The notes: a model not told the origin generated them from the letters alone. 64,000 nt of DNA from Komarekiella delphini-convector SJRDD-AB1 (GCF_014831675.1 NZ_VJXY01000042.1:1-64000), one strand, 5' to 3'; shown: positions 26,351 to 36,417, numbered from the stretch's first letter. Program-made: numbers and translations.

Positions 26351-28882
26351 ATGACTAATGAAAAACCAGACTGGATAAGATTGCAAAAAGCCTTGGCAAT
26401 AGAGGCAGAACATGGCTTTACAGACTTGTTGGGCAAACAATACCGTTTCAGTGAATTTCTCAGCCTAACTTTTGGTAAATTTCCAATAGTCTTGGCTGCA
26501 ACTGAACGTCGCCGTTGGCATGAACTAGCGGCGCAATTTGCTAATTATCCAAATCTGGGACTGGAAGATAGACAACATTTAGTAGCAGAAACTCGTAGGT
26601 ATCTGTACCAACTACAGCAAGAGGAGGGGGAACAGGGGAGCAGAGGAGTAGAGGAGCAGGAGATAGTTTATAAATCCAAAATCCGTCTTGAAAAGTTTGC
26701 TACGGGGGGAAACCCTCCTTACAACTTTTCGCAAAATCCAAAATCTAAAATCATAGCCGAGGTGAGTCGGAGACTTGCCCCGAAAATAGATCAAAAACTT
26801 AGCGATTTACCAGAAATAGGCATCAGAAAAGCTGATAATTTGGCGCGTCTTGGTTTGTATACCGTGCGCGACCTGCTTTTCTACTATCCCCGCGACTACA
26901 TTGACTATGCACGTCAGGTGAATATCCGCGAGTTACAGGGGGGTGAGACGGTGACAATAGTGGCTACAGTAAAGCGTTGCAACTGTTTTACTAGCCCAAA
27001 GAATAAGAAATTATCAATTTTAGAACTGATACTGAAAGATAATACTGGTCAAATTAAAATTGGTCGTTTTTACGCAGGTGCGCGCTTTAGCAGTCGTGCT
27101 TGGCAGGAAAGTTTAAAACGTCGATATCCAGTAGGTAGTATTGTAGCGGCATGTGGGTTGGTGAAAGAAAGTAAATACGGCTTGACGCTGGATAATCCAG
27201 AATTAGAAGTTTTAGCAAATCCAGGAGATACAATTGAGTCGCTAAATATTGGGCGAATAGTACCAATTTATACATTAACAGAGGGTATAGTAGCGAATAT
27301 GGTGCGACAGGCGGTAATAGCCGTTTTACCCGCTGCGTCTCATCTAAAAGATCCTCTGCCAAGTGGTTTGCGACAGAAGTATGATTTGATGGAATTGAAA
27401 GATGCGATCGCTAATATCCACTTTCCCAACGATAGCGCTAGTCTGCAAGTTGCCCGTCGTCGCCTAGTCTTTGATGAATTTTTCTACCTGCAACTCGGTT
27501 TACTGCAACGTCAGCAGCAAGCAAGGGCGATCCAAACCAGTGCTATTCTCGCGCCAAAAGGTCAACTGTTAGAGAAATTTCACGAAATTCTGCCTTTTCA
27601 ACTGACTGGCGCACAACAACGAGTCATCAACGACATCCTCAACGACTTACAAAAACCTGTGCCGATGAATCGTCTGGTGCAAGGCGATGTCGGTTCTGGT
27701 AAAACTGTCGTCGCCGTGCTGGCGATTTTGGCGGCGATTCAATCTGGCTACCAAGCGGCGCTAATGGCTCCTACAGAAGTTTTGGCAGAACAGCATTACC
27801 GCAAGTTAGTTAGCTGGTTTAACCTGCTGCATTTGCCAGTGGAATTACTGACAGGTTCAACAAAAACTAGCAAACGGCGACAAATTCACGCTCAGCTAGG
27901 AACAGGTGAATTACCCCTGTTAGTGGGAACTCACGCCTTGATTCAAGATCCTGTGAACTTCCACCAATTGGGTTTGGTGGTAATTGATGAGCAGCATCGC
28001 TTTGGGGTGGAACAGCGAGCGCGTTTGCAACAAAAGGGTGAGCAGCCGCATGTATTAACTATGACAGCTACGCCTATTCCCCGAACCTTGGCACTAACGA
28101 TACACGGGGATTTGGATGTGAGCCAAATTGATGAGTTACCACCAGGACGGCAAAAGATTCAGACAACAGTGCTATCAGGTCAGGAACGCACCCATGCTTA
28201 TGACTTGATCCGCCGGGAAATTGTCCAAGGAAGACAAGTTTATGTGATTTTACCACTGGTAGAAGAATCAGAAAAATTAGATTTGCGATCGGCAGTGGAC
28301 GAGCATCAAAAGTTACAAGAAAGCATTTTTCCTGACTTTCAAGTGGGGCTGTTGCATGGTCGCATGAGTTCTGTTGAGAAGGATGATGCAATTACCAAAT
28401 TCCGTGACAACCAGACGCAAATTCTGGTTTCGACTACTGTTGTTGAAGTTGGTGTAGACGTACCGAATGCAACAGTAATGCTCATTGAAAATGCGGAACG
28501 GTTTGGCTTATCGCAACTGCATCAACTACGGGGACGCGTCGGCCGTGGCGCGGCTCAGTCTTACTGTTTGCTGATGAGCAGTTCTAGAAGTCCCGATGCT
28601 CAACAAAGACTGAAGGTATTAGAGCAATCTCAAGATGGCTTTTTCATATCTGAGATGGATATGCGTTTTCGCGGCCCTGGGCAAGTGTTGGGAACTCGTC
28701 AATCGGGAGTGCCAGATTTTACCTTAGCAAGTTTAGTTGAAGATGAGGAAGTGTTACTTTTAGCGCGGCAAGCAGCAGAAAAAGTGATAGAGATAGATGC
28801 AACTTTAGAGCGTTGGTATTTGATGAAAGAAGAGTTGAAGTATCGGTATGAGCGATTGATGGGTGGGGCGATTTTGACGTGA
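26351..28882 (+). CDS. recG: ATP-dependent DNA helicase RecG
   Basis: 843 residues, longer than E. coli RecG (about 690) through an N-terminal extension and a repeat-derived insert. The wedge/OB region (about 150-330) carries VRDLLFYYPRDYIDY. Helicase motifs are GDVGSGKTVVAVLA (I), APTEVLAEQHYRKL (Ia), VVIDEQHRFGVEQR (II), TMTATPIPRTLALT (III), LLHGRMSSVEKD, ILVSTTVVEVGVDVPNAT (V) and QLHQLRGRVGRG (VI). It remodels stalled forks and Holliday junctions. Residues about 91-134 derive from a purine-rich and palindromic intergenic-type repeat, in frame and without stops. Confidence 0.96.
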   Translation: MTNEKPDWIRLQKALAIEAEHGFTDLLGKQYRFSEFLSLTFGKFPIVLAATERRRWHELAAQFANYPNLGLEDRQHLVAETRRYLYQLQQEEGEQGSRGVEEQEIVYKSKIRLEKFATGGNPPYNFSQNPKSKIIAEVSRRLAPKIDQKLSDLPEIGIRKADNLARLGLYTVRDLLFYYPRDYIDYARQVNIRELQGGETVTIVATVKRCNCFTSPKNKKLSILELILKDNTGQIKIGRFYAGARFSSRAWQESLKRRYPVGSIVAACGLVKESKYGLTLDNPELEVLANPGDTIESLNIGRIVPIYTLTEGIVANMVRQAVIAVLPAASHLKDPLPSGLRQKYDLMELKDAIANIHFPNDSASLQVARRRLVFDEFFYLQLGLLQRQQQARAIQTSAILAPKGQLLEKFHEILPFQLTGAQQRVINDILNDLQKPVPMNRLVQGDVGSGKTVVAVLAILAAIQSGYQAALMAPTEVLAEQHYRKLVSWFNLLHLPVELLTGSTKTSKRRQIHAQLGTGELPLLVGTHALIQDPVNFHQLGLVVIDEQHRFGVEQRARLQQKGEQPHVLTMTATPIPRTLALTIHGDLDVSQIDELPPGRQKIQTTVLSGQERTHAYDLIRREIVQGRQVYVILPLVEESEKLDLRSAVDEHQKLQESIFPDFQVGLLHGRMSSVEKDDAITKFRDNQTQILVSTTVVEVGVDVPNATVMLIENAERFGLSQLHQLRGRVGRGAAQSYCLLMSSSRSPDAQQRLKVLEQSQDGFFISEMDMRFRGPGQVLGTRQSGVPDFTLASLVEDEEVLLLARQAAEKVIEIDATLERWYLMKEELKYRYERLMGGAILT
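26690..26730 (+). repeat. Palindromic repeat embedded in recG
   Basis: GAAAAGTTTGCTACGGGGGG pairs with the following CCCTCC...AACTTTTC to form a long hairpin, flanked by the AAATCCAAAATC repeat on both sides. Such elements normally sit between genes; here it encodes about 14 residues of RecG. Confidence 0.65.
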
Positions 28883-29122
28883 TTGATGTAAGCGATCGCT
28901 TTAACCAAACATTAGCCTTTTCAAGGTGGATAAATTTCTCGAATTTATGGCTTTTTACCTTCGTATCTTAGTGCCTTGGTGGTTCAAAAATTGACTTTTT
29001 AACCACTAAGGCACGTTCGCAAAGCGTCTCGCAGAGAAGTCACCAAGAAAAATATACTATACCTTGCAAGGGCTAGATGAAATATTTAATATCTGATTTT
29101 TGTTCAGACCGAGATTTTGAGA
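28883..29122. repeat. Spacer with dispersed repeats
   Basis: Holds a HIP1 site and the AACCACTAAGGCAC...CAGAGAAGTCACCAAG dispersed repeat between two convergent genes. No terminator is obvious. Confidence 0.4.
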
Positions 29123-30175
29123 TTAAGTGAACTCTATAGTCTCAACAAACTCTAAAATATTGTCTTTGATATTCTCAGCTTCTTCTTCAAAAGAACCGGG
29201 AGTTTCGCCGTTAAAAAAGCTGCGCTGGCTGCTAACTATGTACAAAAATTCACCACTGATAAAGGTGAGAAGCCCTCGGTATGCATCTAATCTGATTGCA
29301 GTTCCGTTATTTTCTTGCTTGGAAATTGTTGAACCTTTTGGCATATTGACCAATACATAGTAAGCTCCCTCTAAAGTGTCTTCTAGATATTCAGTAAACT
29401 CCACTTTAGCATCTGGAATATTAGCAAAAATCGCTTGAGGTACATACTTGTCTACTAAAATTGATTGGAAATATTCTTCCTGTCCAACAGATTCGATTTC
29501 CTCTATTTGATCTGGGGGAAGAGGATAATAATCGATTCTCAGCAATGTGCCAAAGTCATCGGAAAAGCCAACTACCCCTTCTTGACTTTGAATTTTACCC
29601 CCCTGATGAGAGTCAACTGGAATGGGGACTGTAAAGTTACCTAAGGGTGACTTATACGCTTGTTGGTTATAGCTTTCTACTGCTATTGTTTCATCTTCGT
29701 CATCTGCATATTCTTCATCTTCTGCTTCTTGAAAAGCTGCAATTACTTCCTTGATGATTTCCTCGGCTTCTTCATCCTCAAGTTCCAAAGCTTCTTGAAG
29801 TTTTTTGAGGTACGGTTGTTTTTGGTTAGAGATAGTGAGTTCTTCTTCGTCCAAAAGTACTATTACCCCAGCAGCAAAACCATCCAGTACTAGTTCATCT
29901 GAGAGAGATGCTTTGGCGGCATTAAACAAAGGGCCGAGTCCTTCGTCTTCTACAATGCCTATGAGCCTATCGACTATTTCTGTAGTTTCATCTTCTGAGT
30001 ATTCCTCAAAGACCTCGAACTCCCAGAGGATACCTGCTAAACTTTCTGCATCTACATCTTCAATGGATGAATCAGCGATCGCGGTGACAACTGCGATCGC
30101 TGCTACTGCTTCTTCTGGACTCAGTGACTCTTGTGATGTCTTTTGTGATTTAAAAATCTTATCATATTTGGTCAT
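29123..30175 (-). CDS. TerB-like N-terminal domain protein, function unknown
   Basis: 350 residues from ATG at 30175. Residues about 15-105 (SPEEAVAAIAVVTAIADSSI, then the DVDAESLAGILWEF and FAAGVIVLLDEEELTISNQ regions) have the all-helical TerB/tellurite-resistance pattern. An acidic linker (about 130-165) leads to a C-terminal alpha/beta domain (SPLGNFTVPIPVDSHQGGKI, YYVLVNMPKGSTISK, LYIVSSQRSFF). There is no signal peptide. TerB proteins are linked to membrane-associated metal stress systems, but no other ter genes are nearby, so no role is claimed. Confidence 0.6.
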   Translation of the reverse strand: MTKYDKIFKSQKTSQESLSPEEAVAAIAVVTAIADSSIEDVDAESLAGILWEFEVFEEYSEDETTEIVDRLIGIVEDEGLGPLFNAAKASLSDELVLDGFAAGVIVLLDEEELTISNQKQPYLKKLQEALELEDEEAEEIIKEVIAAFQEAEDEEYADDEDETIAVESYNQQAYKSPLGNFTVPIPVDSHQGGKIQSQEGVVGFSDDFGTLLRIDYYPLPPDQIEEIESVGQEEYFQSILVDKYVPQAIFANIPDAKVEFTEYLEDTLEGAYYVLVNMPKGSTISKQENNGTAIRLDAYRGLLTFISGEFLYIVSSQRSFFNGETPGSFEEEAENIKDNILEFVETIEFT

Positions 30176-30339
30176 AATTGCTACCTTAGCCAATGGCTTT
30201 CTAGTAATAATAAATTGAAAGTGTCAATGAGTAGTTTAGTTTAGTAATGCAGCGAAGTTCCTGTATCAGAGGTAGCGAGGCTTACTTAATATCGCACAGG
30301 TGTGAATAAACTGTGTTGAAAGTGTATCTCCAGCGTTAA

Positions 30340-31611
30340 TTAAGCCTTGGTGTAATCTACTTGCGGTAAAAACTCCTGATTTCCCCCATCTTTATTTGAG
30401 TTATACAGGAAGCGATCGGCGATGTTTTCGTAGAAATTTGGATCGATCCAGTAACAAAGGTGTCCTTGAACACCCCAGGATGCCTGATATTTCATTTCAA
30501 CGTTATCTAGGTTCTCATAGTAATCCAGATGACCGCTGATTGGGTCTTTCAAATGGTAGTAATTGACCCAACGGACTTGCTCAAGTTTGCATTCTACCGG
30601 GTTATTGGTCAAGTACAAACTTTGCAACACAAATTCTGGTTTCACGCGGAAGGAGTTGAGGTGCTCTAACATCCGCTGTCGAATATATTGTCCCTCCTGT
30701 GCTACTTCTCGGAAGAAAAAAGCGATTTTGTCTAGTGGTGAACCAAAGGTAATCAGTCCTTGAATTTTATTCAGCAAGAGACTTTTTGTCTTATCTTGGG
30801 AAAGACTGGTTTCAATACAGAGAAGGTTCAATGTATCGTATGCAATACAACTACCGAGAGAATGTCCAGTCAGTATGACTTGGTCATAATTTGCTTGCTT
30901 ATCCTTGAGAATTGCTTTTAGTAATGTTAAGGATTCTGTAACTATTTGTTGGCGAATCTTTTGGTAAGGTGATTTCCGGTCAGTAATGCTGTAAATGGCT
31001 ATATCACCAACCAAATTAACTAAGGGTGGGGTAACAATTTGTTTACTTAGCTTCCAGGCTGATTGCAGAAAACGACCTCTGAGAAATGGGCCTACAAATG
31101 AAAGAATTAACCAAAGTCCCAGTCGCAATCCTGGATAAACAAAATTAAATAGGCGTAGGAATATGGTGAGCCAACGTAGGCGATATGTAAATAAGCTTTT
31201 CCTATTTTTATTAGCGAGAAGCGCATTTAATAAACCTTGGTTTTCCTTCCGACTATAAAATTCAATTGTTCCATCAAGCGTCCGTTCTGCCCATTGCAAC
31301 ATCTCCGGTACACTAATTTTATTTTCTGTATTATGTGCCCAGTAGTACTCATGAACATCAATTAACCAGTCTTGAGCGGTATCTGTTGAACTCAATCTCA
31401 CAAAGCTTTCTGTCCAAATAGAGCCATTGGATAGTCTGCGCTTAGCAATTAAGTGTTCTAGCTTGAAGGGTAAATTCTGCTTATCAAAGTATTTGAGCAA
31501 GTTCTGAGCGAAATAGTCCACAGTTTCAAAAGGATTTTGTTCGCCGACACCGTGAATCAGGAAAAATGCTGTGCGACCTTTGGGAAATCTCATAATATTT
31601 TGATTGGTCAT
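30340..31611 (-). CDS. Alpha/beta-hydrolase (lipase-like) protein
   Basis: 423 residues. It starts with the oxyanion-hole type FFLIHGVGEQNPFETV, and the nucleophile elbow VILTGHSLGSCIAYDTLNLL gives the catalytic Ser. An Asp candidate lies in LITFGSPLDKIAFF and a C-terminal His in YHLKDPISGHLDYY or WGVQGHLCYW. A hydrophobic pair of helices in the middle (LFNFVYPGLRLGLWLILSFV) suggests membrane association. Probably an esterase or lipase; the substrate is unknown. It lies downstream of a long AT-rich spacer and is convergent with no gene. Confidence 0.72.
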   Translation of the reverse strand: MTNQNIMRFPKGRTAFFLIHGVGEQNPFETVDYFAQNLLKYFDKQNLPFKLEHLIAKRRLSNGSIWTESFVRLSSTDTAQDWLIDVHEYYWAHNTENKISVPEMLQWAERTLDGTIEFYSRKENQGLLNALLANKNRKSLFTYRLRWLTIFLRLFNFVYPGLRLGLWLILSFVGPFLRGRFLQSAWKLSKQIVTPPLVNLVGDIAIYSITDRKSPYQKIRQQIVTESLTLLKAILKDKQANYDQVILTGHSLGSCIAYDTLNLLCIETSLSQDKTKSLLLNKIQGLITFGSPLDKIAFFFREVAQEGQYIRQRMLEHLNSFRVKPEFVLQSLYLTNNPVECKLEQVRWVNYYHLKDPISGHLDYYENLDNVEMKYQASWGVQGHLCYWIDPNFYENIADRFLYNSNKDGGNQEFLPQVDYTKA

Positions 31612-32237
31612 ATATGATTACCTTTTTTAGAGAAAATATCTTGGTCTTAATAGTTAACTCTGAGGTTCGAGTCGCCACTACTCTTTTTTATTCACAGCCT
31701 TTTTTAAAAAAACAAATGTTACTTGTAGTTACGCTAGTCTGAAGATCAATTACTGAATATCATAAAAAATCTGATTATAAATTGTTTTAACACTTTTATA
31801 AGTTCTCACCTGCTCCAAGGGCAAGAACATATAGTTAAAATTACTTTTTGATAAAATTTGTATCAATTAAATATTGACAATTAACCAGATTTATAGTTTT
31901 AAAATGGCTAAATAGTAAAAGTTGCGCTCGCTATAAATAATTGATCTACTTTAATTAAGACACAAGTTAGCCTCAGTATTTTCCTCATGTTACTTTGGCA
32001 AGATACTATAAATTTTTATTAAAAATCAAATTCTTCTAATATCTGCTATATTTCTCCATTTTTATCCTCTAGCTCGTGAATTATGTCTATGGACAGAACT
32101 ATAAACTAGCTAGCGATAGATAGCTACACCGTGGGAAGGATGGCATAATACCGAAGTTTGTAGTTACACAAACTCGAAAACGCTGTACTGTTGGCTCTGC
32201 TTTACAGACTTGAATTATAGGAAATTCTGAGTTTTTT
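31612..32237. other. AT-rich spacer upstream of the amylase gene
   Basis: 626 bases between divergent genes. A sigma-70-like TTGACA (31874-31879) with a TTTAAAAT about 18 bases downstream points toward the amylase, though the leader would be about 330 bases. No coding frame or RNA gene is seen. Confidence 0.35.
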
Positions 32238-34166
32238 ATGGTCAAAACCCCTCCATCCCAGTTTTCACCAGATCAATACAAAGTTGATTCTGCAACAGAA
32301 AAAGTAGAAGCTCTTATAGAAACCCCACCATCAGACACGGAAATCGCTCTAGAGTTTCTTTACACTAGGGATATTGAGTTTCGTCAGGAAACAATTTACT
32401 TTCTTGTAGTGGATCGCTTTCATGACGGCGATCCAAATAACAGCGAAGGTGAAAACTCAGAACTTTACGATCCAACTGGACAAGATTGGGGTAAGTACTG
32501 GGGTGGTGACTTGCAAGGTGTCATCGATAAATTGGACTATCTACAAAACATGGGAGTGACTGCTGTTTGGTTAACTCCTCTGTTTGAGCAGGTTGAAGAG
32601 TTATTTGTTGGCAATGCAGCGCTACATGGCTATTGGACAAAAGACTTTAAGCGGCTCAATCCTCGCTACATTGGTGAAGGAGAGAACCCTTCTTTAAATG
32701 CGACTCAGGAAGAAAAAAATACAACGTTTGATCGATTAATTGCAGAACTCCATAAGCGCAATATGAAGTTGGTGCTGGATATAGTCTGCAACCATAGCAG
32801 CCCTGATACCAGCGGTAGTAAGGGTGAATTGTATGACGATGGCGTTAAAATTGCTGACTTCAACGATGATGTCAATCACTGGTATCACCACTATGGCGAA
32901 GTGCAAAATTGGGAAGATGATTGGCAAGTGCAGAACTGTGAATTAGCCGGTCTAGCAACTTTCAACGAAAATAATACTGAATATCGTGAGTATATTAAAT
33001 CCGCAATTAAACAATGGCTAGATCGGGGTGTAGATGCACTGCGGGTGGATACCGTCAAGCATATGCCCATCTGGTTTTGGCAAGAATTTACTGGTGATAT
33101 GAGCAATCACAAGCCAGATGTATTTATTTTTGGCGAGTGGATTTACAGTAATCCTAGTGATGATCGCTCTGTTGAATTTGCTAATCACTCTGGCATGACC
33201 ATGCTAGACTTTGGGCTGTGCGTAGCGATTCGAGCAGCATTGGCACAAGGTTCAGAAAACGGCTTTCATACAATTCAATACATCTTTGACCAAGACTTTC
33301 GCTACAGTGGGGCTACAGAGTTAGTCACATTCATCGACAACCATGATATGCCTCGCTTCCAATCGCTGAACCCCGATCCAGCGATGCTTAAGGTAGCGAT
33401 CGCCCTAATTATGACATCTCGTGGCATTCCCTGTATTTATTACGGTACAGAACAATATCTGCACAATGATACTGATGGCGGGAATGATCCTTACAACCGC
33501 CCGATGATGGAAAATTGGGACAAGGATAGTGAAGTTTATCGCTGCATTAGATTACTGTCTGGATTACGGCGACTAAATCCCGCTGTGTCGATGGGTAGCC
33601 ACTGGCAAAAATACTTAACACCGGATATTTATTGTTACGTACGTCGCTATCGTGACTCTGTGTGTTTTGTCGCACTCAATCGGGGAGGAGAAGTCACTCT
33701 ACCAGAAGTAGCAACAGAATTGCCCGATGGAGAACATACCTGTGTTGTGACTCGCAACAAGTACGAGGTTAAAGACGGTAAGATTTATAACTTGCCACTT
33801 GAAGAACGGGGAGTAATTGTTTTCAGCCACGTTGGGGAGCGAATCAAAGGGCAAACTATAGTGCGCGTGCAACTCAATGGGGTGAATACCCAACCCGGCG
33901 AAACTATTGTCGTGACTGGAGACTGTCCAGAGTTAGGCAACTGGGATATCAGCAAAGCGTACCCTCTAGAGTACATCAACTCAAATACCTGGTTTGCCGA
34001 AATTCCTTTTGATGAGAGTGCTGGTAAGCTGATTGCTTACAAATATGCCATGTGGCGGGAAGGGCGATCGCCTCTGCGCGAAAATCTCGTTAACCGCCGC
34101 TGGGTGATTGCTAAAGAAGGCACTGTCAAATGGCGTGATACTTGGGCATCGGGACGAGAATCGTAG
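32238..34166 (+). CDS. GH13 alpha-amylase-family enzyme with C-terminal CBM20
   Basis: 642 residues, no signal peptide, so probably cytoplasmic. GH13 regions: TIYFLVVDRFHDGDPNN (CGTase/amylase-like start), LVLDIVCNHSSP (I), GVDALRVDTVKHMP (II, nucleophile Asp), FIFGEWIYSNP (III, acid Glu) and VTFIDNHDMPRF (IV, Asp). The C-terminal about 95 residues (VRVQLNGVNTQPGETIVVTG, CPELGNWD, WFAEIPF) form a starch-binding CBM20. The motifs suit a CGTase-like or maltogenic enzyme acting on intracellular glycogen. It ends at a hairpin shared with murJ. Confidence 0.9.
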   Translation: MVKTPPSQFSPDQYKVDSATEKVEALIETPPSDTEIALEFLYTRDIEFRQETIYFLVVDRFHDGDPNNSEGENSELYDPTGQDWGKYWGGDLQGVIDKLDYLQNMGVTAVWLTPLFEQVEELFVGNAALHGYWTKDFKRLNPRYIGEGENPSLNATQEEKNTTFDRLIAELHKRNMKLVLDIVCNHSSPDTSGSKGELYDDGVKIADFNDDVNHWYHHYGEVQNWEDDWQVQNCELAGLATFNENNTEYREYIKSAIKQWLDRGVDALRVDTVKHMPIWFWQEFTGDMSNHKPDVFIFGEWIYSNPSDDRSVEFANHSGMTMLDFGLCVAIRAALAQGSENGFHTIQYIFDQDFRYSGATELVTFIDNHDMPRFQSLNPDPAMLKVAIALIMTSRGIPCIYYGTEQYLHNDTDGGNDPYNRPMMENWDKDSEVYRCIRLLSGLRRLNPAVSMGSHWQKYLTPDIYCYVRRYRDSVCFVALNRGGEVTLPEVATELPDGEHTCVVTRNKYEVKDGKIYNLPLEERGVIVFSHVGERIKGQTIVRVQLNGVNTQPGETIVVTGDCPELGNWDISKAYPLEYINSNTWFAEIPFDESAGKLIAYKYAMWREGRSPLRENLVNRRWVIAKEGTVKWRDTWASGRES

Positions 34167-34177
34167 AATTTATAAGC

Positions 34178-34212
34178 TAGCTCCCCAACTTTTTGAAGAA
34201 GTCGGGGAGCTA
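34178..34212. terminator. Shared hairpin between convergent amylase and murJ genes
   Basis: TAGCTCCCCAACTT and AAGTCGGGGAGCTA pair over 13 of 14 positions with a seven-base loop. It sits between two converging stops and could end transcription from both sides, but neither strand has a good T-run. Confidence 0.5.
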
Positions 34213-34224
34213 ACTACACGCAGC

Positions 34225-35829
34225 TTATTTCTTCAAAAAACGCTGACGCAGACGAGATATAAAACTATTCACCTCTGGTATTCTCATCCATGAAGCGATC
34301 GCTGCAAACACAGCGATCCCCACGAAGCCAGATATACATAACTGCAACAGCAGAATTAGTAAACCTTCTTTACCTAGTAACTGCTGACAAATAACAAGAG
34401 TGAGAAAACTTGCTAACCCAGCGACGACGCTACCCGCAGTTAAACCCAAAATTGGCACACTCCATTCACGCCAGGGTAAACCGTTGAGTTTGCGATCGAG
34501 TAAAAATAACAGCATCAACATTGAACTACAATTTACGCCTACCGTTGCCAGCACCAAACCGGGAGCGCCAAAAGGCCCAACTAAAGCCCAATCTAGTGCG
34601 GCGTTAAGAAAGATATTAAAAGTACTAATGCGAAAAGGTGTTTGTCCATCACCCAAAGCATAAAACACCCGAACCAAAACATCACGCCCCAAATAGGCAA
34701 ACATCCCAATTCCGTAAGCGACTAGCAGGGATGAAACTAACTGTGTGGCGTCTTGTGTGAAAGCACCCCGCTCATATACTATTTTCACAATGGGTACAGC
34801 TAGCACCACCATCAGCGCTCCCAGAGGCAACATAGTAAAAGCAGTCAGCAGTAATCCTTGGCGAATACGTAGTTTGAGATCAGGCCAATGTTCTGGAGCG
34901 GCAAGTTGGGCAAATATCGGTAATAAAGGCAACAAAATGATGTTAGAAATAATGCCTAGGGGAGTTTGCACAAGCAAATTGGCATAGTTAAAGCCCGCAG
35001 CAGCACCAGGAATAGGACTGGCAAAATAAAGGACGGTAGCAAAGTTAATCGGCATCATGCCTGAAGAAATAGTCGCCGGGGTCATAATTTTAATAGCTTC
35101 TTGGACACCGGGAGATCTAAAATCAAACCGCAGACGTAATGTCCCAAGTCCCAACCGCCACTGCACAACTAGCTGCACCAACCACTGAAGGATTGCCCCA
35201 GCTAAGGTTCCCCAAGCCAATACCATGCCACCAATAAAAGCGTATTCCGGCTTGATGATATCTTTGCCATGTTGCATAGACAAGATAACAATGCCGATAA
35301 CAACAGTAATACTTGATAATAGAGGACTAATGGAGAGCAACCAATACTGATTAGCTGCATTGAGAGTACCGAAGCCAATGCCAATTAAGCCAGAAAATAG
35401 TGCCATTGGGGCCATAATCTGGATTTGTTGGACAGCGATCGCTCTGGTTGTCGCATCCAACCCATGACCGACAATATCAATGATCGCATCTGCCAAAAAA
35501 ATCTGAGCAACTGTCACTAGCAACAGCAATCCAGCCACCAGCGTTGTGACTGTTTCTACAAGGGAAGCGGCTTCTTCTCGCTTACGCTTAGCTAATACGC
35601 TAACGATCGCACTGTGAATTGGCCCATTCACACCACCTAAGATTGTAAATAGAAAGCCAGGGATAACGTAGGCATAACTATAAGCAGTAGCAGCAGCACC
35701 AACACCAAAAGCGGCAGCGATCGCTTGCTGCCGTACTAAACCAAAGATTTTACTAATTAATGTGGCTGCGGCAACAATACCAGCAATTCCAGCGAATGAA
35801 CGAGAAGGTTTTTGTTCTTGATTAGTCAC
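34225..35829 (-). CDS. murJ: Lipid II flippase MurJ
   Basis: 534 residues from GTG at 35829, giving the usual cyanobacterial N-terminus (TNQEQKPSRSFAGIAGIVAA). A longer frame upstream is unlikely. About 14 membrane helices. MVIN-family features are LISKIFGLVRQQAIAAAFG, SYAYVIPGFLFTILGG with the following NGPIHSAIVSVLAKRKREE, and FAYLGRDVLVRVFYALGDGQTPFRIS. It moves the peptidoglycan precursor lipid II across the plasma membrane. Confidence 0.94.
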   Translation of the reverse strand: MTNQEQKPSRSFAGIAGIVAAATLISKIFGLVRQQAIAAAFGVGAAATAYSYAYVIPGFLFTILGGVNGPIHSAIVSVLAKRKREEAASLVETVTTLVAGLLLLVTVAQIFLADAIIDIVGHGLDATTRAIAVQQIQIMAPMALFSGLIGIGFGTLNAANQYWLLSISPLLSSITVVIGIVILSMQHGKDIIKPEYAFIGGMVLAWGTLAGAILQWLVQLVVQWRLGLGTLRLRFDFRSPGVQEAIKIMTPATISSGMMPINFATVLYFASPIPGAAAGFNYANLLVQTPLGIISNIILLPLLPIFAQLAAPEHWPDLKLRIRQGLLLTAFTMLPLGALMVVLAVPIVKIVYERGAFTQDATQLVSSLLVAYGIGMFAYLGRDVLVRVFYALGDGQTPFRISTFNIFLNAALDWALVGPFGAPGLVLATVGVNCSSMLMLLFLLDRKLNGLPWREWSVPILGLTAGSVVAGLASFLTLVICQQLLGKEGLLILLLQLCISGFVGIAVFAAIASWMRIPEVNSFISRLRQRFLKK

Positions 35830-36049
35830 GAATAATACCCGACAACTCTTGCAGAGTGCATATCTTAAAACATTTAACTTTAAATCCCGCAGTCTGTCAG
35901 GCAAATTTTGACAAATTAGTCATAGTAATCATTTTAAGTGCGATCGCTCAAAATTGAATTCCTGAGATTGTTATAATGATATGCGTTTTAGCTCTCAATC
36001 TCTTTTTTAAAATTAATACTGAATAACCAGCCTCTCTTCGGATATTTTA

Positions 36050-36417
36050 GTGAAACGTGACTCCATTTATTACCAAATTTTTAAGCGTTTTCCTGGGTTA
36101 ATTTTTGAAATCGTTGATTACCGTCCTGAACAGTCGCACTGCCAAGAAACGAAATAATAGATATTATTACCACAATTGCTGTTTACAAGTTTTCGTCTTT
36201 GAGTAGAGAGGAAGTGGAAGCTGTGCTGGGACTTACTTTAGAGCAAACCAGGGTTTATCAGGAAGCAAAAGCTGAGGGTCGGGAAGAACGAGAAGCTGAA
36301 ATGTTGAAAGTTACCGTCCCCCTGTTGCTAAAAACGGGAATGAGTGTAGAACAGATTGCTCAACAGCTCAATGTTGATGTAGAAGCTGTCCATCTGGCTA
36401 TACAGCAGAGTGCGTAG
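36050..36417 (+). pseudogene. Rpn/PD-(D/E)XK (DUF2887-type) transposase-like nuclease, internally deleted
   Basis: The N-terminal piece from GTG 36050 reads KRDSIYYQIFKRFPGLIFEI, then VDYRPEQS, and stops at 36157. The C-terminal piece (from about 36156 in another frame) reads TTIAVYKFSSLSREEVEAVLGL, then a charged REEREAEM stretch and a helix-turn-helix-like tail (TGMSVEQIAQQLNVDVEAV). In intact family members some 150 residues with the nuclease core lie between. A 72-residue frame (36199-36417) remains open but is only the tail. Confidence 0.75.

Noticed and set aside
31655..31685. GGTTCGAGTC resembling a tRNA T-arm
   Set aside because: No matching T-stem, anticodon arm or acceptor stem could be drawn around it.
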